Of a stretch of DNA of 20,030 nt, positions 19,818 through 20,030 are shown piece after piece. A program made the translations under genes and the position numbers. A model generated the notes under the pieces. The model did not search any database. It was given only the letters and a program-made list of their open reading frames with translations, and was not told the origin of the DNA. The stretch's first letter is position 1, and each line of letters starts with the position of its first letter. The stretch is from IMG/VR virus record IMGVR_UViG_3300037549_000107, positions 1 through 20,030 of that record; one strand, given 5' to 3'. This stretch comes from a virus.

Positions 19818-20030
19818 CTTTATGCCGCAATTTGCGGCTGACGTAGCGAACGGCAAAAAGCGCCAGACGATACGCGAGAAGACAAAGGCAATTTCTGGCT
19901 GTGCCTTGCAGCTCTACACGGGCCAGCGCACAAAGTCCTGCCGCAAGCTGGGAGAAGCGGTCTGTGTTAGCGTCCAGAAGGTGGTCATCATGGCCACCGG
20001 CGTGCAGCAGCAGGGTAGCACCTTCTGCGC
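19798..20030 (+). CDS. ASCH-like phage protein, cut by the window edge
   Basis: The first 77 codons: MKMVALNFMPQFAADVANGK, then KRQTIREKTKAISG, LQLYTGQRTKSCRKLGEAVC. This order (VALNFxPQFA..., KRQTIR, LQLYTGxRTKxCRKL) is typical of phage proteins with an ASCH-like PUA fold that may bind RNA or modified nucleic acid; no function is proven. AAAGGA lies 5 nt before the ATG at 19798; ATG at 19804 is an alternative. It overlaps the end of the preceding gene. The C-terminus lies beyond the window. Confidence 0.75.
   Translation, partial: MKMVALNFMPQFAADVANGKKRQTIREKTKAISGCALQLYTGQRTKSCRKLGEAVCVSVQKVVIMATGVQQQGSTFC

Noticed and set aside
1-20030. CRISPR array or insertion sequence
   Set aside because: The repeated palindrome is dispersed over kilobases, not regularly spaced, and no transposase or terminal inverted repeats were found.

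Overview
This window is part of a double-stranded DNA bacteriophage genome. The combination of a T7-type head-to-tail connector (portal), a Thr-rich scaffold, a major capsid protein, terminase subunits and a T7 gp4-like primase/helicase points to a podovirus-like phage. Two proteins resemble small families common in alphaproteobacteria and their phages: a short HTH regulator and a GIGHNSG-motif protein. An alphaproteobacterial host is therefore a reasonable inference, but not proven. No integrase, tRNA or CRISPR array is seen.

The genome divides at about 14946-15037 into two divergent arms. The left arm (minus strand, 14946 down to 1) runs: HTH regulator, GIGHNSG protein, RuvC-like resolvase, a gene-free gap of about 610 bp rich in hairpins, a small replication-associated gene, primase/helicase, two small genes, TerS, a small beta-rich protein, TerL, a GNAT-like protein, a cupin-like protein, a small Ala/Gly protein, portal, a Bbp19-like protein, two paralogous small proteins, a 70-aa protein, scaffold, a 245-aa protein, a terminator, the major capsid protein and the start of one more gene. 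The right arm (plus strand) is a tightly overlapping early-type operon: small proteins, a mini-lipoprotein, a mini-membrane protein, a RecE-like PDDEXK exonuclease, an ERF annealing protein, an XRE HTH protein, small genes, a Ref-like HNH protein, a zinc-finger protein, a membrane protein, a gene interrupted by an amber codon, and an ASCH-like gene cut by the window edge.

The most interesting system is regulatory. An imperfect palindrome, roughly G[A/C]AGAYTRYARTCT[T/G], occurs eight times across 14 kb. Two copies, 22 bp apart, sit in the divergent promoter region: one lies in the 17-bp spacer of a rightward promoter, the other covers the -10 of a leftward promoter whose predicted start coincides with the ATG of the HTH gene. 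A near-copy of the rightward promoter/operator drives the replication genes at about 12940-12969, and another operator abuts a promoter at 10320-10348. The remaining copies lie in gene junctions, or inside a gene, of the structural arm. This looks like a repressor with dispersed operators, comparable in layout to the stoperators of mycobacteriophage L5, with the leaderless HTH gene as the obvious candidate regulator.
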